Shown: piece by piece, positions 8,520 through 16,681 of the stretch
How positions within the stretch are numbered: the first letter of the stretch is position 1
Layout of the letters: each line of letters opens with the position of its first letter
NCBI GenBank assembly: GCA_004298015.1
Contig: SCSE01000020.1
Span: 34,763 to 98,762 of the forward strand
Reading direction: 5' to 3'
DNA from: Rhodanobacter sp.
GTDB lineage: Bacteria > Pseudomonadota > Gammaproteobacteria > Xanthomonadales > Rhodanobacteraceae
Length of the DNA: 64,000 nucleotides
Position numbers and translations under genes: made by a program
Notes under the pieces: generated by a model
Databases searched by the model: none
What the model saw: only the letters and a program-made list of their open reading frames with translations
Told to the model about the DNA's origin: nothing

Positions 8520-9151
8520 TGATCAGTGCAAACAGCGAAGCTGGATCGTCCATCCAGCGCTGGGAATTGCCGCAGGTTGGCCATGGGCGGCCGGCGGCAA
8601 AGACCGCCGGCGCCACGGTGCAGCCAACCGTCAGCGAAATCGAGGCGATCAGCCAACAGGCATACGATGAAGGTTATGCAGCAGGTCACGCACAGGGCCT
8701 GGCGGCGGCACAGCAGCAGCTGCGCGACCAGCTCGTCCGGTTTGACGTACTTTACGAAGCCGCGGCGCGACCGTTGCAGACGCTCGATGAACAGACCGAG
8801 CTTGAACTGGCCCGGCTGGCTGTGGCGGTGGCGCGGCGGGTGATCGGTCATGAGCTGAGGCTGTCGCCGGAGTTGATCGTGAAAGCGGTGCGCCAGGCGG
8901 TGTCGGCGCTGCCAGCTTCTACAAGGGAGTTGCGGGTCTACGTGCACCCCGACGACCTTCGCCTGCTGGAGGGTCCGGCGGCCTCGGATGCGCATTGGAA
9001 ATTGTTCGCTGACCCGTTGCTCGCACGCGGCGATTGCCGTCTCGAAAGCGAGCGCTCCAGGCTGGACGCCAGGGTCGAGACTCGCCTCGCCGCCGTGGTC
9101 GACGCGGTATTTACCGAGGATGAGCGTGTGCCGGAGGTGGTAAGCGAATGA
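8519..9151 (+). CDS. fliH: Flagellar export ATPase regulator FliH
   Basis: FliH is the peripheral stalk of the export ATPase; it binds FliI and tethers it to the export gate and C ring. The 210-residue protein has a variable N-terminus, a Gly/Ala-rich segment ([14 protein letters not shown]) with the GxxxG-like repeats of the family, and a C-terminal domain similar to V/F-ATPase stalk subunits. The ATG at 8519 overlaps the fliG stop by one base. Its 3' end contains a strong GGAGGT sequence (9132-9137) positioned 10 nt before the next small ORF. Confidence 0.9.
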   Translation: MISANSEAGSSIQRWELPQVGHGRPAAKTAGATVQPTVSEIEAISQQAYDEGYAAGHAQGLAAAQQQLRDQLVRFDVLYEAAARPLQTLDEQTELELARLAVAVARRVIGHELRLSPELIVKAVRQAVSALPASTRELRVYVHPDDLRLLEGPAASDAHWKLFADPLLARGDCRLESERSRLDARVETRLAAVVDAVFTEDERVPEVVSE

Positions 9152-9240
9152 GCGGTGTCGCCAATCGCATACGCCATGTCATGACCTGCTCGACGGTGCA
9201 TGGTTATTTCGACGCCAGGGTGTTTGGGAGTGCTTCATGA
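9148..9240 (+). CDS. Bridging small ORF between fliH and fliI (30 aa)
   Basis: The ATG at 9148 overlaps the fliH stop (ATGA) and the TGA at 9238-9240 overlaps the fliI start (ATGA). A GGAGGT lies 10 nt upstream. The 30-residue product begins [10 protein letters not shown] and resembles no family known to me. It may only keep ribosomes moving from fliH to fliI. Three other gaps of this block show the same arrangement. Confidence 0.4.
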   Translation: MSGVANRIRHVMTCSTVHGYFDARVFGSAS

Positions 9241-10607
9241 GTGATGACGAGGCCTTCCTCGCAACGCGGCGCACGCGCTGGATGCGCCAGCTGGGGCAAC
9301 GCAGTGCCCGCGTCGAGGTGGTGCGCACCGTGGTCGCGGAGGGAAGCCTGCGCCGGGTGGTCGGACTCACGCTTGAGGCCGAGGGCTGCGAGGCAGCACT
9401 CGGTTCGCGTTGTCTTGTCGACGCCGTGGACGGCCTGCAGCTGGAGACCGAAGTGGTCGGCTTTGCCGACGAAAGGTTGTTGTTGATGCCGGTGGGCGAC
9501 ATGCATGGTGTATTGCCGAATGCACGGGTCCGTCCGAGTGGTCACTCGGGAGGCCTGCCGGTTGGCGCCATGTTGCTGGGCCGGGTGATGGGTGCTGACG
9601 GTGTGCCCCTGGACAGCCTGGGCCCCTTGGCGGTGGACGAACACGCCAGGCTCAAGCGTGAACCGATCAACCCGATGGCGCGCAAGCCGATCGATGCGCC
9701 GCTGGACGTCGGGGTGCGTGCGATCAATGCTCTGCTCACGGTAGGCCGCGGTCAGCGGCTTGGCTTGTTTGCCGGCTCGGGCGTCGGAAAATCGACACTG
9801 CTGGGCATGATGACGCGTTATACCAATGCCGATGTCGTGGTGGTCGGATTGATCGGCGAGCGTGGCCGCGAGGTGAAGGAGTTTGTCGAGCAGACGCTGG
9901 GCGAAGAAGGGCGGCGCCGTGCCGTGATCATTGCTGCGCCAGCCGATGCGCCTCCCCTCAAGCGTCTGCGTGGTGCCCAGTACGCTACCGCGGTTGCCGA
10001 GTGGTTTCGTGATCAGGGCCAGCGGGTGCTGCTGCTGATGGACTCGCTGACGCGCTATGCCCAGGCTCAGCGTGAGATTGCGCTGGCAATCGGCGAGCCA
10101 CCTGCGACCAAGGGCTATCCACCTTCGGTGTTCGCGATGATGCCGGCGCTGGTCGAGCGCGCCGGCAACGATGCCGAGGGGCGAGGCTCGATCACGGCGT
10201 TCTACACCGTCCTGACCGAAGGCGACGATCACCGTCACGATCCGATCGCGGACGCGGCGCGAGCCATTCTGGACGGGCATATCGTGCTGTCGCGTGACCT
10301 GGCTGAGGCAGGGCACTATCCGGCCATCGATATCGAGGCATCGATCAGCCGTGTGATGCCGGCGGTCGTGACGCGTGAGCATTTGCGGGCGGCGCAACGT
10401 TTTCGACAGGTCTACTCGGCCTATCGCCAGCAGCGTGACCTGATCGCCGTGGGCGCCTATCAGAAAGGCTCCGATCCACAGGTCGATCAGGCCATCGAAC
10501 TATGGCCTCGATTGCGCGGATTCCTGCAACAGGAGGTGGATGAGCCGATGACGCTGGAGGCTGCGGTCGAAATGCTTGATGCCCTGACTGAGCAGGTGAC
10601 TGCATGA
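9237..10607 (+). CDS. fliI: Flagellum-specific export ATPase FliI
   Basis: FliI is the hexameric ATPase that energises type III flagellar export in the cytoplasm. The 456-residue protein has the F1-beta-like fold with Walker [13 protein letters not shown] (residues ~175-186), the segment [13 protein letters not shown], Walker [10 protein letters not shown], and the family signature around [18 protein letters not shown] ribosome site precedes the ATG. Its stop overlaps the fliJ start (ATGA). Confidence 0.95.
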   Translation: MSDDEAFLATRRTRWMRQLGQRSARVEVVRTVVAEGSLRRVVGLTLEAEGCEAALGSRCLVDAVDGLQLETEVVGFADERLLLMPVGDMHGVLPNARVRPSGHSGGLPVGAMLLGRVMGADGVPLDSLGPLAVDEHARLKREPINPMARKPIDAPLDVGVRAINALLTVGRGQRLGLFAGSGVGKSTLLGMMTRYTNADVVVVGLIGERGREVKEFVEQTLGEEGRRRAVIIAAPADAPPLKRLRGAQYATAVAEWFRDQGQRVLLLMDSLTRYAQAQREIALAIGEPPATKGYPPSVFAMMPALVERAGNDAEGRGSITAFYTVLTEGDDHRHDPIADAARAILDGHIVLSRDLAEAGHYPAIDIEASISRVMPAVVTREHLRAAQRFRQVYSAYRQQRDLIAVGAYQKGSDPQVDQAIELWPRLRGFLQQEVDEPMTLEAAVEMLDALTEQVTA

Positions 10608-11029
10608 GTTCGCGTGCCACACAACTTCAACCAGCCGTCGATCAGGCCCGGCAGCGGAGCGAGGATGCGCTGGCGCAGCTTGCCCTGCGGCAGCAGCAAC
10701 TGGCCAAGGCTGAGCACCAGCTTGCCGAGCTGCAACGTTATCGACACGAATATGCCATGGGTGGCGACGGTAGCTTGACGGTATCGGGCCTGCTGAACCG
10801 GCAGAAATTTGTCGAGCGCATCGATCAGGCGATAGCGCAGCAAACGGCTGAAATCGCCCGCTTGCAATCTCAGTTCGAGCTGGTACGGGACGGCTGGCAG
10901 CAGGCGCATGCCCGCGAAAGCGCGCTGGACAGCGTTGTCGAGGGCTATCGCACGGAGGAACGTCGAGCCGAGAGTCGCCGCGAGCAGGCCGAGAGCGATG
11001 AGCGTATGCAATACCGCAGGTCTCGATGA
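10604..11029 (+). CDS. fliJ: Flagellar export stalk protein FliJ
   Basis: FliJ is the gamma-like central stalk of the export ATPase and also recycles chaperones. The 141-residue product is almost entirely a charged antiparallel coiled coil rich in Gln, Arg, Glu and Ala, the expected size and composition. It overlaps fliI by 4 nt. Sequence conservation is low in this family; position after fliI makes the call firm. Confidence 0.88.
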   Translation: MSSRATQLQPAVDQARQRSEDALAQLALRQQQLAKAEHQLAELQRYRHEYAMGGDGSLTVSGLLNRQKFVERIDQAIAQQTAEIARLQSQFELVRDGWQQAHARESALDSVVEGYRTEERRAESRREQAESDERMQYRRSR

Positions 11030-11142
11030 TGGCCCGAAAAGTGCATGGGCTTTTCGCGTTCAAGCAACCCGCCTCATACCGGCGGCGTGACGCGTATTGC
11101 ACTCACGAGCATGCCTCCCTCGACGGAACCTCCTTGCCATGA
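11026..11142 (+). CDS. Bridging small ORF between fliJ and fliK (38 aa)
   Basis: The ATG at 11026 overlaps the fliJ stop (ATGA) and the TGA at 11140-11142 overlaps the chosen fliK start (ATGA). An AGG lies close upstream. The 38-residue product, starting M-M-A-R-K-V-H-G, matches nothing I recognise. fliK has only a poor ribosome site of its own, so coupling through this ORF is plausible. The ORF also contains the candidate -24/-12 element at 11030-11045. Confidence 0.4.
   Translation: MMARKVHGLFAFKQPASYRRRDAYCTHEHASLDGTSLP
11030..11045 (+). promoter_or_regulatory. Probable sigma-54 promoter upstream of fliK
   Basis: TGGCCCGAAAAGTGCA matches 10 of 12 fixed positions of TGGCACG-N4-TTGCW with exact spacing. 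It begins one base after the fliJ stop codon and 94 bp before the fliK ATG. Confidence 0.5.
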
Positions 11143-12185
11143 CCGCCACTGCCGCCATTGCTGCCACCACTGCCATCGTCTCCAGCAAACCCACCGGTTC
11201 TTCGGCAACCGTGGCTTCACGTGCCAGCGGAACAGGCGACCCCGGCGACTCATCCAGTACGCCTACGCCGAAGCAGTTTGATCATCAGCTGGGCGCTGCC
11301 CGGAAACAGCAGGGCCTGGCGAGGGAGGCAGCCAGTGCCGCCAAGCCAGATTCGGCGAAGGTTGACGGAAAGTCCGAACAACCAGCCACTGATGCGAAGA
11401 CGAAAGACAAACCACAGCCAGATCCGACGGCCACCGGGTTGGTTGGCGCCATGCTGGCATTCGTCAGTCCTCCGCTGAAGCCTGGCGACCCGCCGTCGGC
11501 AGCAGGGTCGTGGAAGTCGGGTGGGACAGAGGCCGAAACCAGAGGCGCCAAGGGATCTGTCATGGTGTCCGGCGCCAATACGCCGATGCTGCCGCAGTCC
11601 GGGGCGTCAAACATGGCCACGGGTGTCGCGGCGCAGCTTAAAACGGCCGGTGTGCCGCAAGCACTGGCAGGAGTCACGCTGCCGCGAAAAGACGTGGGGC
11701 CGGAGTCCTCGGTGCCAGCGTTCGCGCTGCCGGCAGCGACGCCATCCGCCATGCCGCCGACCATGCATCTTCTGCAGTTGCCTTCGCCGGTAGCAAGCCA
11801 CGCCTTTGGCCATGAGCTGGCGCAGCAGGTGACCTGGCTGGGTGGCCAGGACCTCAAGCAGGCGAGGATACGTCTACATCCCGAGGAGCTCGGCCAACTG
11901 GAGGTAAAGGTCAACGTGACCCACGGGCAGGTCGACGTTGTTTTCAGTGCACAGCATCCAGCTGCCGTCGCAGCGGTGCAGCAGAGCCTGCCCCAACTCG
12001 GTCATCTTCTGGCCCAGCATGGCTTGAATCTCGGCCATGCTGAAGTCGGCCAGCATTCGCATGGCGACCGCTCAGCCCGTCACGGTGGGTCGCGGGGAGT
12101 CTCCTCGATAGATGCCGATGAGGGATCTGCCGCGGTATTTTCGAGTTCGCCCGCTGCGGTGGGTTTGCTGGACGCGTTTGCCTGA
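11139..12185 (+). CDS. fliK: Flagellar hook-length control protein FliK
   Basis: FliK measures hook length and triggers the FlhB substrate switch. The 348-residue protein has a long low-complexity Ala/Pro/Ser/Thr/Lys-rich ruler region (residues ~1-215) and a conserved C-terminal hook domain with the motif A-R-I-R-L-H-P-E-E-L-G-Q-L-E-V-K-V (~245-261). The ATG at 11139 is chosen; an in-frame TTG at 11097 is possible but less likely. It lies at the end of the fliE unit, before a new sigma-54 promoter. Confidence 0.9.
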   Translation: MTATAAIAATTAIVSSKPTGSSATVASRASGTGDPGDSSSTPTPKQFDHQLGAARKQQGLAREAASAAKPDSAKVDGKSEQPATDAKTKDKPQPDPTATGLVGAMLAFVSPPLKPGDPPSAAGSWKSGGTEAETRGAKGSVMVSGANTPMLPQSGASNMATGVAAQLKTAGVPQALAGVTLPRKDVGPESSVPAFALPAATPSAMPPTMHLLQLPSPVASHAFGHELAQQVTWLGGQDLKQARIRLHPEELGQLEVKVNVTHGQVDVVFSAQHPAAVAAVQQSLPQLGHLLAQHGLNLGHAEVGQHSHGDRSARHGGSRGVSSIDADEGSAAVFSSSPAAVGLLDAFA

Positions 12186-12494
12186 CGGATGACGAGCCGA
12201 GCAGTATCCGGGCGATCGGGATTGCGTCGCCCGGGTGGGTGCGTGCACCGTCCTCGAGACTTGCCCCGATAGACCTCGACGGCGATCGGCCCGGCAACCG
12301 CCATGATGCCGGCGCGACGCCTGGGTGACGGGCGTCAAGAAAGTGCCGTGCCGCCAACGGCAACACCATGGCATCGCTGAAAATTCAGCAATAACAATAC
12401 CTTCAGTTGATGGCACGCGGTTTGCATTTGACCTGTTTGCAGCCACCCGGCAACGGGGGTGCAGCAAACAAAATTCACGCAGATCGAGGTTGTC
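12186..12494. other. fliK-fliL intergenic region
   Basis: About 310 bp holding the fliL sigma-54 promoter at 12411-12426. Apart from that element no gene or strong hairpin is evident. Confidence 0.6.
12411..12426 (+). promoter_or_regulatory. Perfect sigma-54 promoter of the fliL operon
   Basis: TGGCACGCGGTTTGCA matches TGGCACG-N4-TTGCW at every fixed position. A start site about 12 nt after the -12 box would fall near 12438, upstream of both possible fliL start codons. It should drive fliLMNOPQR, flhBAF, fleN and fliA. Confidence 0.92.
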
Positions 12495-13004
12495 ATGGTT
12501 GAGGATGAGGAGGAAGTGGAAGCCGTCGAGGCGCCGGTACCGCGCAAGCGTCGATTGCCGTTGCTGATCGGGCTTGCAATTGCGCTGCTGGCACTCGGTG
12601 GTGGGGCGTGGATGGCCTTTCGGCCAAGCACTGCTGGCGGGGGGACTGTAGCCAAAAGCAAGGACACCAAACCCACGGAGACCAAGGCGGAACTCTATCT
12701 TTCGTTGCAGCCCGCGTTCGTGGTGAATCTGCGTGGCAGTGACTCGGTGCGCTACCTGCAGGTCGGCATCACCTTGATGTCTCACGATTCTGCCGCGATC
12801 GAAGTAGCCAAGGAGGCTGACCCCGTGATTCGAAATGCGCTGGTATTGCTGCTGGGTAGTCAGGACAGCGCCAGTATCAGTGATACCGCGGGTCGCCAGA
12901 AACTGCAGGAGCAGGCGCTGACTGCAGTACAGAAGATCGTTCAGGCCAGACTGGGGCGACCTGGCATCAAGGCCTTGTATTTCACCAGTTTCGTGATGCA
13001 GTGA
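12495..13004 (+). CDS. fliL: Flagellar basal body-associated protein FliL
   Basis: FliL is a single-pass inner-membrane protein around the stators that supports torque. The ~169-residue product has an acidic N-terminus, a basic R-K-R-R patch, one membrane helix (L-L-I-G-L-A-I-A-L-L-A-L-G-G-G, residues ~21-36), and a periplasmic domain with F-V-V-N-L-R-G and R-Y-L-Q-V-G-I-T-L. The ATG at 12495 has a GAGG 5 nt upstream; an in-frame GTG at 12459 would add 12 residues and still lies downstream of the predicted start site. Confidence 0.9.
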   Translation: MVEDEEEVEAVEAPVPRKRRLPLLIGLAIALLALGGGAWMAFRPSTAGGGTVAKSKDTKPTETKAELYLSLQPAFVVNLRGSDSVRYLQVGITLMSHDSAAIEVAKEADPVIRNALVLLLGSQDSASISDTAGRQKLQEQALTAVQKIVQARLGRPGIKALYFTSFVMQ

Positions 13005-13020
13005 TGGGGATGATGCACGG

Positions 13021-14037
13021 ATGAGCGATCTACTTTCACAAGACGAAATCGACGCACTGCTCAACGGTGTTGAAGGCGGCGATGTCGCGACGGGCAACGA
13101 TGAGCCAGTACCGTCGGGTGAAGTGATGTCGTTCGATTTCACCCAGCAGGATCGGATCGTGCGGGGGCGTCTACCGACGCTGGAAATGGTCAATGACCGC
13201 TTTGCCCGATTCTTCCGCACCGGCGTATTCAATGTGCTGCGCAAGACCTGCGAGGTCTCGGTGCTGGGCGTGAAAATGGTCAAGTTCACCGAGTACGTGC
13301 ACGGGCTGGCGCTGCCGAGCAATTTGAACCTGGTTCGCGTCAAACCCCTCCGCGGCACTGCCCTGGTGGTTTTCGAGCCGCGCCTGGTCTTTACCGTCAT
13401 CGACAATTTTTTTGGTGGCGACGGTCGCTATCACGCTCGCATCGAGGGGCGTGATTTCACAGCCACTGAAAATCGCGTAATTCAGATCATGCTGGCCGAG
13501 TTGTTCAAGGCGATGGGTGAGGCATGGGCGCCGGTACTGGATCTCGAGTTTGAATACCTGAATTCGGAGATCAACCCCCAATTCGCCAACATTGTCAGCC
13601 CAACCGAAACCGTGGTGGTTTCGCGTTTTCAGGTCGAGATTGACGGCATGGGCGGGGAGATTCACCTGACCATGCCCTATGCGATGGTCGAGCCGATCCG
13701 CACGTTGCTCGATGCCGGCGTGCAGAGTGACCGCGCCGATCGCGATGGACGCTGGGCGGAGGCATTGCACGAGGAAATCCTGGATGCCGAAGTCGGGCTC
13801 AACTCCTTGTTGCTCGAAACTGAGCTGAGTCTCGGCGACTTTCTCCATCTGCGGCCGGGCGACGTGCTTCCAGTGCAATTGCCCGAACTGGCTTTGGTCT
13901 ACGCCGAGGATGTGCCGCTGTTCCGCGGTTACTTCGGTCAATCCAACGGACGCAATGCCGTTCGTTTTCATACTTTGGCGAACCGTCGCGAAGCGCGCTC
14001 GGTCAGCGACAACTTTATCGAGAACAAAGCACAATGA
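13021..14037 (+). CDS. fliM: Flagellar motor switch protein FliM
   Basis: FliM forms the middle of the C ring and receives CheY-P, which reverses rotation. The 338-residue protein begins with the CheY-binding peptide L-S-Q-D-E-I-D-A-L-L-N-G (residues 5-16), has a CheC-like middle domain (~45-230) and a C-terminal FliN-like SpoA domain. It starts 16 nt after fliL and overlaps fliN by 4 nt. Confidence 0.95.
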   Translation: MSDLLSQDEIDALLNGVEGGDVATGNDEPVPSGEVMSFDFTQQDRIVRGRLPTLEMVNDRFARFFRTGVFNVLRKTCEVSVLGVKMVKFTEYVHGLALPSNLNLVRVKPLRGTALVVFEPRLVFTVIDNFFGGDGRYHARIEGRDFTATENRVIQIMLAELFKAMGEAWAPVLDLEFEYLNSEINPQFANIVSPTETVVVSRFQVEIDGMGGEIHLTMPYAMVEPIRTLLDAGVQSDRADRDGRWAEALHEEILDAEVGLNSLLLETELSLGDFLHLRPGDVLPVQLPELALVYAEDVPLFRGYFGQSNGRNAVRFHTLANRREARSVSDNFIENKAQ

Positions 14038-14381
14038 ACCAGTCCACGCTAGGCGCTTTCGATGAATCACCCGAGAACATCGGGTCGGCTACCCCAGGCT
14101 CCCTGGGGATGGACGGCGGTGACGTCAATCTCGACATGATCCTGGATGTACCGGTGACGCTGGCGATGGAGGTAGGGCGCACCAAAATCAGCATCCGCAA
14201 CCTGCTGCAGCTCAATCAGGGTTCGGTGGTGGAGCTGGACCGTGCCGCCGGCGAGCCGCTGGACGTTTTTGTCAACGGAACATTGGTGGCGCATGGCGAA
14301 GTGGTCGTCATCAATGAAAAGTTCGGCATTCGCCTGACCGATGTGATCAGTCCGGCCGAGCGCGTGCGCAAACTTCGTTGA
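14034..14381 (+). CDS. fliN: Flagellar motor switch protein FliN
   Basis: FliN forms the base of the C ring and docks FliH/FliI. The 115-residue protein has a short acidic N-terminal extension and the SpoA domain with L-D-V-P-V-T-L-A-M-E-V-G-R-T and L-N-Q-G-S-V-V-E-L-D, ending in D-V-I-S-P-A-E-R-V-R-K-L. It overlaps fliM by 4 nt; its stop overlaps the fliO ATG by one base. Confidence 0.95.
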   Translation: MNQSTLGAFDESPENIGSATPGSLGMDGGDVNLDMILDVPVTLAMEVGRTKISIRNLLQLNQGSVVELDRAAGEPLDVFVNGTLVAHGEVVVINEKFGIRLTDVISPAERVRKLR

Positions 14382-14773
14382 TGAATACCCTGGCATTCAT
14401 TTCCGTGGCTGCGCCTGCGATCTCGCCTCAAATCAATGTCGGTGGCGAGCTCGCCCGGGTGATCCTGAGTCTGCTCGGGATCATCGTGCTGATCCTTGCC
14501 GCCGGCTGGATAAGTCGTCGCGTGCAGCGTCGGCCTGGCGGCGCCGGTCGGCGCATTCGCTGTGTCGAGACATTCGCCGTAGGCGCGCGCGATCGCCTGT
14601 TGCTGCTGGAGGCCGATGGCCAGCGCTTGCTGGTCGGCGTCGGCCAGGGCGGGATGCGGACGCTGCATGTATACGACCGTGCCGTGCAACCGGCAGAGGA
14701 CCCCCCGGAGCCGGCGCCTGCATCGATGACGGGCTTCGGTGAACTCCTGGCGCGCTGGAAGCGTGGGTCATGA
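14381..14773 (+). CDS. fliO: Flagellar biosynthesis protein FliO
   Basis: FliO helps assemble the FliP ring of the export gate. The 130-residue protein has a hydrophobic N-terminus with one clear membrane segment (R-V-I-L-S-L-L-G-I-I-V-L-I-L-A-A-G-W, residues ~25-42) and a small cytoplasmic domain with E-T-F-A-V-G-A-R-D-R-L-L-L and L-L-V-G-V. The in-frame TTG three bases earlier is discarded for the ATG at 14381. It overlaps fliP by 4 nt. Confidence 0.9.
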   Translation: MNTLAFISVAAPAISPQINVGGELARVILSLLGIIVLILAAGWISRRVQRRPGGAGRRIRCVETFAVGARDRLLLLEADGQRLLVGVGQGGMRTLHVYDRAVQPAEDPPEPAPASMTGFGELLARWKRGS

Positions 14774-15516
14774 AGGACTTTCGTTGGGTTTTGCTCGTAC
14801 TGCTGCTGCTGCTTCCGCTGGCAACGCTGGCGGCCCCGCCCGGTATTCCGGTACTGAACGTACAGAGTGCGCCAGGGGGTGGACAGAACTGAACCTTGTC
14901 GTTGCAGGTGCTGGCGCTGATGACGGCGCTGACGTTGTTGCCGGCAATCCTGCTGATGATGACCTCGTTCACCCGCATCATCATCGTGCTCGGCTTCCTG
15001 CGCCAGGCATTGGGTACGCAGTCGACACCACCGAACCAGGTGTTGTTGGGGCTGGCGTTGTTCATCACCTTGTTCGTGATGTCGCCGGTGCTCAATCGCG
15101 CCTATGCCGACGGCGTGAAACCCTATATGGACGGACAGCTCTCCGCCGAGTTGGCGATACCCGCCGCGGCAGCACCATTCAAGCGATTCATGCTGGACCA
15201 GACCCGCAGCGCCGATCTGCAGCTCTTCACCCGGCTGGCCAAGGAGAAGCCTTACGCCAGCAAGGCTGACGTGCCGTTCAAGGTGGCGATGCCGGCTTTT
15301 CTCACCAGCGAATTGAAAACCGCATTCCAGATGGGATTTTTGCTGTTTATCCCGTTTTTGATCATTGATCTGGTGGTGGCCAGCGTGCTGATGTCGATGG
15401 GCATGATGATGGTCTCGCCGATGATCATCTCGTTGCCGTTCAAGATCATGCTGTTCGTGCTGGTGGACGGTTGGACCTTGTTGCTGGGTACGCTGGCCGG
15501 GAGCTTCTATACATGA
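14770..15516 (+). pseudogene. fliP: Export gate protein FliP, interrupted by in-frame TGA
   Basis: FliP is a core subunit of the FliPQR export gate. From ATG 14770 the frame encodes a signal peptide (M-K-D-F-R-W then a Leu-rich stretch, A-L-A-A-like cleavage region near residue 22), then A-P-G-G-G-Q-N and a TGA at 14890-14892 (codon 41). Downstream the same frame continues as intact FliP ([35 protein letters not shown]) to 15516. Family members have Trp at this position (G-G-Q-S-W-S in E. coli), so a single TGG-to-TGA change explains it. A TTG at 14896 could restart a 206-residue form lacking the signal peptide. A sequencing error is also possible. Confidence 0.85.
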
Positions 15517-15644
15517 GTGTCGCCAAGCGCTTGCGCTCACGCTCATGCCGACCCGCTTCCCGCCACTGCAGCAGAGTCGGTGCAGGACCCCGGCTGTGTC
15601 CCGTTTTCTGTGCCTCGCTTTCTGCGTCGGGCAGCAATTCGTGA
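15513..15644 (+). CDS. Bridging small ORF between fliP and fliQ (43 aa)
   Basis: The ATG at 15513 overlaps the fliP stop (ATGA) and the TGA at 15642-15644 overlaps the GTG start of fliQ (GTGA). A GGGAG lies 9 nt upstream. The product starts [10 protein letters not shown], reminiscent of the fliH-fliI ORF (M-S-G-V-A-N-R-I-R), and is rich in Arg, Ser and Cys. No known family. Confidence 0.4.
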   Translation: MSVAKRLRSRSCRPASRHCSRVGAGPRLCPVFCASLSASGSNS

Positions 15645-15910
15645 CGCCCGAGTCGATCATGACGATCGGTCAGCAAGCCATGTATGTGGCGATGCTTGTC
15701 GCCGCACCCTTGTTGCTGACCGCGCTGGCGGTGGGCCTGTTGATTGGCGTGATTCAGGCTGCCACCCAGATCAACGAGCAGACGCTGAGTTTCATCCCGA
15801 AGCTGATTGCGATGGCGCTGGTGGCCCTGGTCACCGGCCCGTGGATGCTGCGCGTGCTGGTGCAGTTCACCCACAACCTGATTGTCGGTCTGCCGGGAGC
15901 CATCCGTTGA
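15641..15910 (+). CDS. fliQ: Flagellar biosynthesis protein FliQ
   Basis: FliQ is a two-helix subunit of the export gate. With the GTG at 15641 the protein is 89 residues, the exact family length, starting V-T-P-E-S-I-M and containing G-L-L-I-G-V-I-Q-A-A-T-Q-I-N-E-Q-T-L-S-F-I-P-K. Two membrane helices (~15-37 and ~52-75). The start codon has only a weak ribosome site, and fliQ is separated from fliP by 124 bp spanned by a small ORF. Its stop overlaps the fliR TTG. Confidence 0.93.
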   Translation: MTPESIMTIGQQAMYVAMLVAAPLLLTALAVGLLIGVIQAATQINEQTLSFIPKLIAMALVALVTGPWMLRVLVQFTHNLIVGLPGAIR

Positions 15911-16677
15911 AGGCGCTGGATCTGGCGCAATTGCAGATCTGGCTGGGTGGCTTGTTCTGGGCGCTGGGGCGGGTTGCCGGCCTGTGCCTGGTCGCGCCGG
16001 TATTCAGCGCCAAGACGGTCCCGGCACCGATACGGGTGGGATTGGTGGTGGTTCTTACGCTGGTGCTCGCACCACTGGCGCAGGCCAGGATCGACCCCAT
16101 GACCGCCGAGGGCGTGGCGACGATGGTCAGCCAGGTGCTTATCGGTGCGGCCATCGGATTTACGCTGAAGCTGGTGTTCGAGGCGGTGTCGTTCGGTGGC
16201 GAGCTGGTGGCGCAAAGCATGAGTCTTGGCTTTGCCGAAGTCGCCAATCCGCAGGAGGGCGCCAGTTCCACCGTGCTGAGCCAGTTCTATCTGTTGCTGG
16301 TGACTTTGCTGTTTCTGGTGATGAACGGCCATCTGCGTTTGATTGCCTTGCTCGCTGACAGTTTCCACAGCCTGCCGCCGGGCACGGTAGCGATCAATGC
16401 CAATGGCCTGCATGCGGTGGCCGCCTTCGGCACGGAGCTGTTTGGCGGTGCCGTGCGGGTGGCGTTACCGGCGATGACGTCGCTGCTGGTGGTGAACATC
16501 GGCTTTGCCGCGATCAGCCGCGCGGCGCCCTCGATGAACCTGTTCGCGGTGGGTTTTCCGATCACGGTGTCGTTGGGCTTCATCGCCCTGTGGCTGGCGT
16601 TGCGCAGTCTGCCGGGCGCATTCGAGGCGCTGCAGGGTCAGGCCTGGTCGTTGATGCGCGAGTTGATCAGGAGCTGA
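15907..16677 (+). CDS. fliR: Flagellar biosynthesis protein FliR
   Basis: FliR completes the FliPQR gate. The TTG at 15907 (overlapping the fliQ stop) gives 256 residues, close to the family norm, starting K-A-L-D-L-A-Q-L-Q-I-W-L-G. Several membrane helices are visible. Family motifs include R-V-A-G-L-C-L-V-A-P-V-F, Q-S-M-S-L-G-F-A-E-V-A-N-P, and L-F-L-V-M-N-G-H. A longer in-frame ORF extends back to 15517, but that N-terminus is unlike FliR. Confidence 0.93.
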   Translation: MKALDLAQLQIWLGGLFWALGRVAGLCLVAPVFSAKTVPAPIRVGLVVVLTLVLAPLAQARIDPMTAEGVATMVSQVLIGAAIGFTLKLVFEAVSFGGELVAQSMSLGFAEVANPQEGASSTVLSQFYLLLVTLLFLVMNGHLRLIALLADSFHSLPPGTVAINANGLHAVAAFGTELFGGAVRVALPAMTSLLVVNIGFAAISRAAPSMNLFAVGFPITVSLGFIALWLALRSLPGAFEALQGQAWSLMRELIRS

Positions 16678-16681
16678 CGCG

